A DNA stretch of 32,788 nt, from the NCBI GenBank assembly GCA_903833595.1, contig CAILFU010000061.1, forward strand, positions 1 to 32,788, read 5' to 3'. A model generated the notes under the pieces. The model worked only from the letters and a program-made list of their open reading frames with translations, was not told the origin of the DNA and made no database searches. This document shows, in pieces, positions 1-8,108 of this stretch. Source of the stretch: an uncultured Pseudomonadota bacterium. Lineage in GTDB: Bacteria > Pseudomonadota > Gammaproteobacteria > Burkholderiales > Methylophilaceae. A program made the translations under genes and the position numbers. The stretch's first letter is position 1. Every line of letters starts with the position of its first letter.

Positions 1-51
1 AATTAATAATGGAATCATCCAAAGAAAGCGTTTGAGTAAGTAAGCAAGCAT
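1..51 (-). CDS. ABC transporter permease, DppB/OppB-like (N-terminal fragment)
   Basis: The first 17 codons of a minus-strand gene that runs off the left edge. The reading begins MLAYLLKRFLWMIPLLI, which matches the usual opening of the inner-membrane permease DppB/OppB: a short basic cytoplasmic start followed by the first hydrophobic helix. Its ATG lies 10 bases after the stop of the peptide-binding protein gene, so the two are almost certainly one transport operon. Only the start is visible; the subunit assignment rests on the N-terminal pattern and on the neighbour. Confidence 0.72.
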   Translation of the reverse strand, partial: MLAYLLKRFLWMIPLLI

Positions 52-61
52 GATTTAGCTT

Positions 62-1738
62 TTAATGTTCATTTATTTCGGTACGCGAATAAGCTTTAGG
101 AATGTACCATTCATAAGTATTGTGACCAATGCCTGCGGGCGGTGCAGGGTTACTGATGCCTTTAACCCGTTTATGAATGGCAGATAAACCGTAGCCAGCG
201 GATAAGTAAACAATCGGGCTGTCCTCGAGTAATATTTTTGAAAATTCATGATAAATTTTCATGCGTTTTTCTGGATTAAGTTCTATCCTGCCAGCTTCTA
301 ATAGCTTATCAGCACGTGGATTGCTATAGCTAATAAAATTAAATTGTCCTGGCGCTTGTTGGCTAGAATGCCAGATACTGTATTGATCAGGGTCTAATGA
401 CAAACTCCAACCCAAAACCACCACATCAAATTCTTTAGGCTTGATAAAACGGCCGAGAAAGCTTGCCCACTCTAATACGCGAATGTTAGCGTTAATGCCA
501 ATCTCTTTAAGACGACGCTGTATTAACACGCCGGTCATTTCTCGCTCTTTATTTTGGTTAGTCAAAATTTCAAAGCTGAAGGGCTTGCCATCTTTATCTA
601 AAATACCATCGCCATCGTGGTCTTCATAGCCCGCTTCTTTTAATAAGGCTTTAGCTTTGTTGGGGTTGTACGGGTAAGGTTTAAGTTCAGGATTGCTCCA
701 GCGTGTGCCAGGCTTGTAGGGAGATGCGACTGGTTCACCTAGTCCTAATAAGACACCGTCAATGATTTCTTGCTTGTCTATTGCATAGTTAATGGCCTGC
801 CTCACGCGAATATCATCAAATGGTTTACGTTTAAGATTAAATCCCATATAGGTATAGCTGTTGCCAAGCTCTTTGTACAAAGCGATATTTTTATTTAGAT
901 CAGGGCGTGCTGGAAATATTCGTGCATATTGAATGGGGTTCAAGCCCATTGAGTCGATATTGTCCGCACTAAGTTCTAAAAACTGGGCCGCTTTATCCGG
1001 AATGATGCGAGACAGTAATGAGTCTATATTGGCTTGACCTTGGGTGGCATTAGGATTGCGAGTGAGTTTTAGGTATTGACCATTTTTCCACCGCGATAAT
1101 TTATAGTAATGGCTACCCACGGGATTACGTGCAAATGCGGTGGTATTAATATCTTGATCTTTCAGCAAGTGCTTAGGCAAGATATGTAAGCCAGCCCAGG
1201 TATCAAGTGCTGGTGCGTAAGGTACAGCATAGGTCACGCGAAATGTATTAGCGTCAGGCGCTTCAGCCTTGATAACTAATTTAAAATCTGAACCGTAGGG
1301 CGTGCGAGTTTTTTCATCGGTGACTTTTTGCCAAGTAAATAATACATCATCACTTGTTAATGGTTGGCCATCAGCCCATTTTAGCTGAGGTTTTAGATGG
1401 AACGTGATCGTTCTTTGGTCGGTTGAAATATCCCACGATTGAGCCAATTCACCGGTTAAATCTAAATTTTTATCATATTTAAGTAGGCTGTTAAATATAT
1501 TGCCAGCAATCGCAGATGCCGCAGACTCCCCAGCAATCATTGCAATCAAACCGCTAGGCTCACCCGTCATAGCATCTATTAGCATCCCACCGTTGCTTGC
1601 AGGATAATTTTTAGTGTAATCAGTGGTGTTGTTAGATTGCTTACTGGAGGATGAATCGCCACATGCGGAGATAAGGATTAACAAAAATACAATAAGCCAT
1701 TGCTTTAAAAATCTATATGGATAAATATTGATTAGCAT
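62..1738 (-). CDS. Periplasmic peptide-binding lipoprotein of an ABC transporter (SBP_bac_5 family)
   Basis: A 558-residue solute-binding protein of the DppA/OppA class, which captures peptides in the periplasm and hands them to an ABC permease. The N-terminus has a hydrophobic stretch and a lipobox ending ISA-Cys26, so the mature protein should be a lipid-anchored lipoprotein. Family-typical features follow: a leading segment with LAQSWDIS and TFHLKPQLKWADG (near residues 98-125), VRQAINYAIDK in the middle, and a late stretch about Asp-Pro-Asp-Gln-Tyr. Length is normal for the family (500-600). The permease gene begins 10 bases downstream. The ligand cannot be read from sequence; oligopeptides, including murein peptides, are possible, and the MltD gene lies just upstream. 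Confidence 0.9.
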   Translation of the reverse strand: MLINIYPYRFLKQWLIVFLLILISACGDSSSSKQSNNTTDYTKNYPASNGGMLIDAMTGEPSGLIAMIAGESAASAIAGNIFNSLLKYDKNLDLTGELAQSWDISTDQRTITFHLKPQLKWADGQPLTSDDVLFTWQKVTDEKTRTPYGSDFKLVIKAEAPDANTFRVTYAVPYAPALDTWAGLHILPKHLLKDQDINTTAFARNPVGSHYYKLSRWKNGQYLKLTRNPNATQGQANIDSLLSRIIPDKAAQFLELSADNIDSMGLNPIQYARIFPARPDLNKNIALYKELGNSYTYMGFNLKRKPFDDIRVRQAINYAIDKQEIIDGVLLGLGEPVASPYKPGTRWSNPELKPYPYNPNKAKALLKEAGYEDHDGDGILDKDGKPFSFEILTNQNKEREMTGVLIQRRLKEIGINANIRVLEWASFLGRFIKPKEFDVVVLGWSLSLDPDQYSIWHSSQQAPGQFNFISYSNPRADKLLEAGRIELNPEKRMKIYHEFSKILLEDSPIVYLSAGYGLSAIHKRVKGISNPAPPAGIGHNTYEWYIPKAYSRTEINEH

Positions 1739-1753
1739 TTGTTAAAAATCATT

Positions 1754-3448
1754 TTAATTTTTTACTGATTGATGACGCTTTTTCTTAGGTGAGGCTGTCT
1801 TTTTTTTAGATCTACTATGTGCTCGACTTGCTTTGCTTGATGTATTGCTTGGTTTGTTTGTTATCGTATCCTTACTTTGCTCTTGAGCACTAGTATTGAT
1901 TGTTAGTAATTGCCCAGATTTAACTTGGTTATTTTTTAGAGAATTCGATTCCACTATTTGTTGAACACTGACACCATAACGTTTTGCTATGGCATGTAAT
2001 GTTTCACCTTTTTCAACTTTATGTGAGATGTTTAAAATCTTAACAGGTTCATTTCTATCTTTATTATTTTCAGTCATTTTTTCAGAATTGACCGTATCTA
2101 CCGCTACTAAGTTTATGTTGTCAGACTCTTGTTCAGTGCTGATTTTACGATTAGTTTCGGCATCTTGTGCCCCCACTGCATTGTCAGCTGATTTCGGCGC
2201 ATTAAAATCAGACTTGTTGCCATTAGGCACTAAAATAGTCGAAGCATTTTTTATTTTATTTTGACTGGGTAAATTATTAATATGACGCAACTTGGATAAT
2301 TGAATACCAAATTTTGAGGCAATATTTTCCATACGTTCGCCACGTTTGGCAAAATAGGTTTGCCAACTCACGAGTGGTTTGTTGTAGTTAGCTAAATTAT
2401 CTCTAAATGTTTGAGCCGCTAGAATTGGCAGCAACAATTCGTGTTTTTCGCCGTTATTGGTAATAACTGGGCGGTTATTACTAGGGTTAAGTGCTAGAAA
2501 TTCGTCATCACTAATCTCAGCCAACTTTGCTGCTAAATGCGCATCAATTTGTGTGGGGGCAGAAACTTTTGCGAAATAGGCTGTATTTGCAATGGTTTGG
2601 ATTTTTAGCCCATATTTGCCTGGGTTAGTCATTAAATTTTTAATGGCTTGTAGTTTAGGAACATAGTTTTTAGTTTCAGGCGGCAAATTTAAACTTTCAT
2701 AATCTGTACCTAAGCCGAGTCTTCGATTACGCTCAATGGCTCGACCTATAGTGCCTTCGCCTGCATTGTATGCAGCAAGGGCTAAATCCCAAGATCCAAA
2801 CATGCCATGTAGTTTTTGCAGATAGGTCAGCGCGGCATCGGTTGCAATCACAACGTTACGTCTGTTATCTACCCACCAGTTTTGTTTAAGCCCAAAATTC
2901 TTACCCGTCGATGGTATGAACTGCCAAATGCCTGACGCGTGGCTTGTTGAATAGGCTTGAGGGTTATATGCACTTTCTATCATGGGTAGTAGCGCTATTT
3001 CCGTTGGCATGCCACGTTTTTCTACTTCTTCTACAATGTGAAATAAATATTTCTGACTACGCTCCACCATGCGCCTAATGTAATCTGGACGTGAACTGTA
3101 CCAGTTCTCATGAGTAGCAACGAGTCTCGAAGTGGAGTCTGGTATGGCGTAACCATTTTTAATGCGTTGCCATAAGTCATCACTCCCAATGATAATGACC
3201 TCTTGCTGATAGATTGCATCCTCATGAGGTATGGGTTCAAGCGTCTCGCTGAGTTTATATCCACTGGGTTTTTTGGGCACTATGTTTTCGACAACGCCCA
3301 AGTCTTTAGTAATCGGTTTGATAGGGTCGTCAGGCAAAATAATCAGTTCTTCGCCAATTACATTAGATTCCGAATGTGCTGGAATGCAGATGAATGTGGT
3401 GATAGCTAAAACTGAAAATGAGATAAATTGAGTTGAAAGTTTAGTCAA
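1754..3448 (-). CDS. mltD: Membrane-bound lytic murein transglycosylase D with two LysM domains
   Basis: A 564-residue peptidoglycan-cleaving enzyme that cuts the MurNAc-GlcNAc bond and forms 1,6-anhydroMurNAc. It begins with a signal peptide, probably cleaved after Ala-His-Ser26; there is a Cys at 21 but no good lipobox, so unlike E. coli MltD it may not be lipid anchored. The SLT fold spans about residues 145-245, with catalytic Glu158 in PMIESAYNP, then GIWQF and AAYNAGEG. A degenerate LysM lies near 361-408 and a clear one near 474-517 (KVEKGETLHAIAKRYGVS). The last 45 or so residues are Ser/Lys/Arg-rich, possibly for wall or polyanion contact. The order mltD-gloB-yafS-rnhA-dnaQ matches that known in E. 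coli. Confidence 0.93.
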   Translation of the reverse strand: MTKLSTQFISFSVLAITTFICIPAHSESNVIGEELIILPDDPIKPITKDLGVVENIVPKKPSGYKLSETLEPIPHEDAIYQQEVIIIGSDDLWQRIKNGYAIPDSTSRLVATHENWYSSRPDYIRRMVERSQKYLFHIVEEVEKRGMPTEIALLPMIESAYNPQAYSTSHASGIWQFIPSTGKNFGLKQNWWVDNRRNVVIATDAALTYLQKLHGMFGSWDLALAAYNAGEGTIGRAIERNRRLGLGTDYESLNLPPETKNYVPKLQAIKNLMTNPGKYGLKIQTIANTAYFAKVSAPTQIDAHLAAKLAEISDDEFLALNPSNNRPVITNNGEKHELLLPILAAQTFRDNLANYNKPLVSWQTYFAKRGERMENIASKFGIQLSKLRHINNLPSQNKIKNASTILVPNGNKSDFNAPKSADNAVGAQDAETNRKISTEQESDNINLVAVDTVNSEKMTENNKDRNEPVKILNISHKVEKGETLHAIAKRYGVSVQQIVESNSLKNNQVKSGQLLTINTSAQEQSKDTITNKPSNTSSKASRAHSRSKKKTASPKKKRHQSVKN

Positions 3449-3571
3449 TGATTACTTAGCGTATATAGAAAAATTATTGCGATGAAGTCTAGAGATAGCA
3501 AGACGCGTATAGTGACGGGGCGCAAAAATTTAGGTTAATCATCGAAGCACATGCCGTCAAAACATTGTCAC

Positions 3572-3601
3572 ATACTAACTAAAGAGGGCAGTGAAAGTCA
3601 A
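3572..3601 (-). promoter_or_regulatory. Candidate sigma-70 promoter for mltD
   Basis: On the minus strand TTGACT (3596-3601) is followed after 18 bases by TAGTAT (3572-3577). This would start transcription near 3565 and leave a 5' leader of about 115 bases before mltD. The rest of the 201-base gap between gloB and mltD is AT-rich and shows no other gene. Prediction by eye only. Confidence 0.3.
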
Positions 3602-3649
3602 GTTAAATATATTTAATAATCACATTAAAATAACTTTATATCTTAATGA

Positions 3650-4429
3650 TTAATAACGATTTCTTAAATCCCTTACTGCTGTGAATACATCTAAAAGGTG
3701 TGCATTTTTAAGGTGTACGGCTGATTGAATTTCAGCTGAATCACAGCGTAAAAATGGATTGCTTGTCAGCTCTAATGCAATTGTAGAAGGTAGGCTAGCA
3801 AGATCGGAATCCCTTAATTTTTGCGTTTTCTTCTGACGATCAATAAGTGCTAGGTTATTAGGTTCAAGTGTTAATGCAAAGTTGATGTTATGTAGGGTGT
3901 ATTCATGTGTGCAATACACTTTAGTTGTAGGAGGTAATGCTGCTAATTTTTGTAAAGACGCATACATTTGTGCCGGCGTTCCTTCGAATAGGCGGCCGCA
4001 GCCCGCACCAAATAGGGTGTCCCCACAGAATAACAGATTTTCTCCATTAGCGTTTTCAGCATAATAAGCAACGTGACCTAATGTATGACCTGGCAGACTC
4101 ATCACTGTAAAATTGAGGTTTAATAGATTCAAATGAATGGTATTTAATTCAACCACTGGCGTGTGGTCGAATGTGTATTGCTCTAATTTAGGTGCGTAAA
4201 TAGTTGTATTTGGATACGCTTTAAGTAAAGGTGTCACGCCATCAATATGGTCATGATGGTGATGTGTCACTAAAATTGTATCGAGGGTAAGATTTAATCG
4301 CTGTAGCGTTTCAAACACGGGTATTGCATCGCCTGGGTCAACAATTACGGCTTGCTGACCGTTATGAATTAGCCAGATATAATTATCCTTAAATGCAGGA
4401 ATAGGTATAATTTGTAAATTATGTTGCAT
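3650..4429 (-). CDS. gloB: Hydroxyacylglutathione hydrolase (glyoxalase II)
   Basis: Hydrolyses S-D-lactoylglutathione to glutathione and D-lactate, the second step of methylglyoxal detoxification. It is a metallo-beta-lactamase fold enzyme: the binuclear metal motif THHHHDH sits at residues 55-61, followed by LPGHTLGH, FCGDTLFGAGCGRLFEG and THEYTLHN. I place the start at the ATG giving MQHNLQIIPIPAF, since the family starts a few residues before IPAF; that gives 259 residues, the usual length. In-frame ATGs at 4441 and further upstream to 4471 also exist, the last of which would overlap the divergent methyltransferase gene. No strong ribosome binding site decides among them. Confidence 0.93.
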   Translation of the reverse strand: MQHNLQIIPIPAFKDNYIWLIHNGQQAVIVDPGDAIPVFETLQRLNLTLDTILVTHHHHDHIDGVTPLLKAYPNTTIYAPKLEQYTFDHTPVVELNTIHLNLLNLNFTVMSLPGHTLGHVAYYAENANGENLLFCGDTLFGAGCGRLFEGTPAQMYASLQKLAALPPTTKVYCTHEYTLHNINFALTLEPNNLALIDRQKKTQKLRDSDLASLPSTIALELTSNPFLRCDSAEIQSAVHLKNAHLLDVFTAVRDLRNRY

Positions 4430-4458
4430 ACCATCTATCATTTGTTCTACGCGCTTAA

Positions 4459-5253
4459 ATGTCAATAGCACCTAAGTTACCATCTGATTGGTTGAATTCA
4501 ACGGCGGGCCAATATCTGCAGGTAAAAGAGCAGGCTTTATATGATCAGGCTGTATTTGATTTGTTTGGTTTTAATGCAGTGCAAATGGGTGGCTTGCAAA
4601 TGAATTTGCTTAGTAACTCACGTATTCCTAATCGTTACAAATTATCAGACTTCTCAGTTAATTCAGTCACCTATAAAGCGTTTGCACATGATTTGGCTTG
4701 TAGTGATGATTTCTTACCTTTTGCTGAAATGAGTTTAGATCTTGTACTGTTGCCACATCGCTTAGAGTTTAGCGAACGACCTCATCAAACCTTGCGTGAA
4801 GCTGCAAGAGTGATGATGCCAGATGGACATTTATTAATTTCAGGGTTTAATCCCCTTAGTACATGGGGCGTGACTGCAAGCTTAAGAAAAATATTTTTAA
4901 AACAAACTAATTATCCTTGGAATGGTAAGTTTATTGGGCTGACTCGATTAAAAGATTGGTTGGCGTTACTGGGTTTTGAGGTTGTGTCGGTTGATATGTG
5001 CTGTCATGTTCCGCCATTTGAGACGTCTGCTTGGCATAAACGTTTTTCTTTTATGGATAAGATAAGTGAGCGTTGTTGCAGAAGGTTAGGGGGCGTATAT
5101 TTTATTGTCGCAAAAAAACGCGTAGTGGGAATGATGCCGATTAAGCCAAACTGGAAAACGCCTTTAAAATCAAGTTTGATGGGTGTGCAACCAAAAACTA
5201 ATCCTTCTCAGTCCAAACCAGCACAGTCAGAAACGTCAGAAAAAATTACTTAG
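4459..5253 (+). CDS. YafS-like SAM-dependent methyltransferase-fold protein
   Basis: A 264-residue protein in the place held by yafS in E. coli, between gloB (divergent) and rnhA. The C-terminal half of a class I methyltransferase is visible: DLVLLPHRLEF in the motif IV region, then EAARVMMPDGHLLISGFNP. The N-terminal region that should carry the glycine-rich SAM loop reads FDLFGFNAVQMGG and lacks a normal E/D-x-G-x-G-x-G. The tail after about residue 225 is rich in Lys, Pro, Ser and Gln and looks disordered. The substrate is unknown. Assignment rests on the fold and on conserved gene order. Confidence 0.8.
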   Translation: MSIAPKLPSDWLNSTAGQYLQVKEQALYDQAVFDLFGFNAVQMGGLQMNLLSNSRIPNRYKLSDFSVNSVTYKAFAHDLACSDDFLPFAEMSLDLVLLPHRLEFSERPHQTLREAARVMMPDGHLLISGFNPLSTWGVTASLRKIFLKQTNYPWNGKFIGLTRLKDWLALLGFEVVSVDMCCHVPPFETSAWHKRFSFMDKISERCCRRLGGVYFIVAKKRVVGMMPIKPNWKTPLKSSLMGVQPKTNPSQSKPAQSETSEKIT

Positions 5254-5282
5254 TACCACACCACAAATTTTGATAATTTATA

Positions 5283-5762
5283 ATGAAAGCGGTTTTAGAT
5301 AATATGAGTAGTCATAAAGAAGTCGAAATATATGCCGATGGCGCTTGTAAAGGCAATCCAGGTCCAGGGGGGTGGGGCGCCTGGATTAGTTATGCAGGCA
5401 ATGAAAAGGAGTTATTTGGTGGAGAGCTGTTAACCACTAATAATCGTATGGAGTTAACGGCGGTGATTCGGGCTTTAGAAGCCTTGAATCGTACCTGTCA
5501 TGCCAAAGTATTTACTGATTCTGTGTATGTGCAGAAAGGTATTTCTGAATGGATTGTTGGTTGGAAAGCGCGTAACTGGCGTACCTCAGATAAAAAGCCC
5601 GTTAAAAATGAGGATTTATGGCGTGTGTTAGATGTATTGGCTCAACAACATACGGTGCAATGGATTTGGGTGAAAGGGCATGCCGGCAATGTAGGAAACG
5701 AACGCGCCGATATGTTAGCTAACATGGGCGTAGAACAAATTTTGCAGGGAGCGAATAGCTGA
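5283..5762 (+). CDS. rnhA: Ribonuclease HI
   Basis: Cleaves the RNA strand of RNA-DNA hybrids during replication and R-loop removal. The four acidic metal ligands are in place in the 159-residue reading: Asp19 ([16 protein letters not shown]), Glu57 (NNRMELTAV), Asp79 (FTDSVYV) and Asp143 ([10 protein letters not shown]), with His133 in the flexible loop KGHAG. An in-frame ATG at 5304 gives 152 residues ([13 protein letters not shown]), closer to the family's usual length, and may be the true start; neither ATG has a clear ribosome binding site. The TGA stop overlaps the dnaQ ATG by one base, so translation is probably coupled. Confidence 0.95.
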   Translation: MKAVLDNMSSHKEVEIYADGACKGNPGPGGWGAWISYAGNEKELFGGELLTTNNRMELTAVIRALEALNRTCHAKVFTDSVYVQKGISEWIVGWKARNWRTSDKKPVKNEDLWRVLDVLAQQHTVQWIWVKGHAGNVGNERADMLANMGVEQILQGANS

Positions 5763-6484
5763 TGCGTCAAATATTTCTAGATACTGAAACTACCGGTTTA
5801 TATCATGCCCAAGGACACCGTGTGATTGAAATTGCGGCGGTCGAAGTGGTTAATCGTCGATTGACTAAGCAGCATTTTCACTATTATTTAAATCCCGATC
5901 GTGAGATTGATCAAGGCGCGCAAGAAGTGCATGGCATCTCACTGGAATTTTTGCAAGATAAACCCCGCTTTCCTGACATCGCAAAAGAACTCATTGAGTT
6001 TATTGCAGATGCTGAATTGATTATGCACAACGCACCATTTGACGTGGGTTTTTTGAATTGTGAGTTTGGCTTAATGGAACATAAGCCTGTAGAAGATGTG
6101 GTGGCAAAAGTAACGGATACGCTTAAAATCGCCAAAGAAATGCGCCCAGGGCAACGTAATAGCTTAGATGCACTTTGCAGACACTTTGGTATTGATAACT
6201 CAAGACGTACCTTGCATGGCGCGTTATTGGACGCTGAGTTGCTCGCAGATGTTTATATGGCAATGACCCGTGGGCAAGATAGCTTGATGATAGAGTTAGA
6301 TAAGCCTCATAAAAAAATAGATGATGACTTTAGCCCGCTCATTAAGCAACCCATGCACATTAAACATGCCAGTCAAACGGAAATAGAAGCACACGAAGCT
6401 TATTTAGCCTCTCTAGCTAAATCTGGCGATTGTTTATGGCGTACACTTGAAACCGCAACAACCACAGAAAAACAAGAAAGTTAG
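5762..6484 (+). CDS. dnaQ: DNA polymerase III epsilon subunit (3'-5' proofreading exonuclease)
   Basis: The proofreading subunit of the replicase. The DEDDh active site is complete: Asp7 and Glu9 (LDTETTG), Asp94 (NAPFDVGFLN), His152 and Asp157 (LHGALLDAELLADVY). At residues 172-177 QDSLMI sits where the E. coli protein has its beta-clamp-binding peptide, so clamp contact is probably kept. The tail to residue 240 is long enough to bind the alpha subunit; the E. coli protein has 243 residues. It starts on the last base of the rnhA stop codon (TGATG). rfbB starts 4 bases after its stop. Confidence 0.95.
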   Translation: MRQIFLDTETTGLYHAQGHRVIEIAAVEVVNRRLTKQHFHYYLNPDREIDQGAQEVHGISLEFLQDKPRFPDIAKELIEFIADAELIMHNAPFDVGFLNCEFGLMEHKPVEDVVAKVTDTLKIAKEMRPGQRNSLDALCRHFGIDNSRRTLHGALLDAELLADVYMAMTRGQDSLMIELDKPHKKIDDDFSPLIKQPMHIKHASQTEIEAHEAYLASLAKSGDCLWRTLETATTTEKQES

Positions 6485-6488
6485 TAAT

Positions 6489-7574
6489 ATGAAAAAAACG
6501 ATTATAGTCACTGGCGGTGCAGGATTTATTGGGGCTAATTTTGTACTTGAATGGCTTAAGTTAGGATTAGGCACGGTTGTTAATTTAGACAAACTTACCT
6601 ACGCGGGTAATTTAGAAAATTTAGTTTCTGTTCGACATAATCCTCAACATATTTTTGTTCATGGCGATATTGGTGATCAGGCATTGCTGACTTCGCTTTT
6701 GCAGGAGCATCAACCCACTGCTATCGTAAATTTTGCGGCAGAAAGTCATGTAGACCGATCTATTCATGGACCGGAAGATTTTATTCAAACGAATGTCGTT
6801 GGTACCTTTCATTTATTAGAAGCTGTGCGTGCTTATTGGGCCGACTTAATCGAGGAAGATCGTCAGGATTTTCGTTTTTTACATGTATCTACTGACGAAG
6901 TATATGGTTCACTGGCTAAAGATGATCCAGCATTTACTGAAACGCATAGTTATGCGCCTAATAGTCCATACTCTGCTTCTAAGGCCGCTTCAGACCATCT
7001 AGTACGTGCTTATCACCACACCTATGGTCTGCCTACCCTGACCACTAATTGTTCTAACAATTATGGACCACATCATTTTCCTGAAAAATTAATACCACTG
7101 GTCATTCATAATGCACTTGCGGGTAAAGACTTACCCATTTATGGGACAGGACAACAGATTCGTGATTGGTTGTATGTGACGGACCATTGTGCTGCAATCA
7201 GAAGGGTATTAGAAGCAGGGCAAATAGGCGAGGTGTATAACGTAGGTGGTTGGAATGAGATGCCTAATATTGAAGTGGTGAAAACACTTTGTAAAATGTT
7301 AGATGTAAAAAAACCACGTGCAGACGGCAAGTCCTACGCTGATCAAATTGCTTTTGTTGAAGACAGGCTGGGACATGATCAGCGCTATGCGATTGATGCG
7401 AGCAAAATCGCAAAGCAACTAGGCTGGAAGCCAAAAGAAACCTTTGAATCTGGTATTGAAAAAACGGTGAATTGGTATCTAGAAAATCAAGATTGGGTAA
7501 GCAATGTCACCAGTGGTGAATATCGTCATTGGGTACAAAAGCAATATGCGGAACGTGGTGAAGAGCTTGCCTGA
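6489..7574 (+). CDS. rfbB: dTDP-glucose 4,6-dehydratase
   Basis: Converts dTDP-glucose to dTDP-4-keto-6-deoxyglucose, the committed step to dTDP-rhamnose and other deoxysugars of surface polysaccharides. It is an extended short-chain dehydrogenase: the NAD-binding TGGAGFIG is at residues 8-15, Thr-Asp-Glu at 135-137 supplies the acid/base pair, and Tyr161/Lys165 (YSASK) complete the active site. The start is the ATG at 6489, giving 361 residues beginning MKKTIIVTGG; a longer in-frame reading into dnaQ is not needed. It sits directly behind dnaQ with no rfbA, rfbC or rfbD in the window, so its pathway partners must be elsewhere. Confidence 0.95.
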   Translation: MKKTIIVTGGAGFIGANFVLEWLKLGLGTVVNLDKLTYAGNLENLVSVRHNPQHIFVHGDIGDQALLTSLLQEHQPTAIVNFAAESHVDRSIHGPEDFIQTNVVGTFHLLEAVRAYWADLIEEDRQDFRFLHVSTDEVYGSLAKDDPAFTETHSYAPNSPYSASKAASDHLVRAYHHTYGLPTLTTNCSNNYGPHHFPEKLIPLVIHNALAGKDLPIYGTGQQIRDWLYVTDHCAAIRRVLEAGQIGEVYNVGGWNEMPNIEVVKTLCKMLDVKKPRADGKSYADQIAFVEDRLGHDQRYAIDASKIAKQLGWKPKETFESGIEKTVNWYLENQDWVSNVTSGEYRHWVQKQYAERGEELA

Positions 7575-7590
7575 TAGGTTTTGTGTATGC

Positions 7591-8031
7591 TTAACTTAGG
7601 GCATCTGCCCAGTTGTTAGGTGTTTCATATAAGCGCACTTTTTCTAGTTTTAAGTGTGTGCCATAAGTATCTTGGTATTTGCTTTTAAGAATCTTAAACG
7701 CCTCATTGGCCATATTCTCAGCGGTGGGTACGGTAGGGAATATTACAGTTTTGTGGTTGGCTAACGTATTTAAAAAATTCAATACTTCCAAATCATGTTG
7801 ATACACCAAAAAGGCATGGTCCCATACGTCAACCACGGCAGTTTTAGCAATAGATTTAACGTCGGAGAAATCCATGACCATGCCATTTTCTGAAGCATCT
7901 GCACGCGTAATGATGTCGCCAGATAATGTGATTTCAATTGCATAGCGATGTCCATGTAGGTTCTTACATTGACTTTTATGACTTGGGATGCGGTGTCCAG
8001 CATCAAATTCTAGGCGGGTGGTAATCTGCAT
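7591..8031 (-). CDS. queD: 6-carboxy-5,6,7,8-tetrahydropterin synthase
   Basis: Makes 6-carboxytetrahydropterin from dihydroneopterin triphosphate, an early step of 7-deazaguanine and queuosine synthesis. In this 146-residue protein the zinc ligands are His13 (FDAGHRI), His26 and His28 (LHGHRY), and the catalytic Cys22 lies just before them (SQCKNLHGH). A late CxxxH signature is absent; the QueD group and the PTPS group overlap, so a general pterin synthase is the alternative. It is tail to tail with rfbB (16-base gap) and 77 bases downstream of rsgA. queG, the last step of the same pathway, is at 22495-23568. Confidence 0.9.
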   Translation of the reverse strand: MQITTRLEFDAGHRIPSHKSQCKNLHGHRYAIEITLSGDIITRADASENGMVMDFSDVKSIAKTAVVDVWDHAFLVYQHDLEVLNFLNTLANHKTVIFPTVPTAENMANEAFKILKSKYQDTYGTHLKLEKVRLYETPNNWADALS

Positions 8032-8108
8032 GAGGCTAGCTTAAAGTAATGATATAGAGCGATTATACGCCAAGTCAGTATATTTTTTAGCTGCTTATGT
8101 AGGGTGCG

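Noticed and set aside
1989-2264. Plus-strand open frame of 91 codons inside mltD
   Set aside because: It lies wholly antisense to the linker and LysM part of mltD, has no family features and no ribosome binding site.
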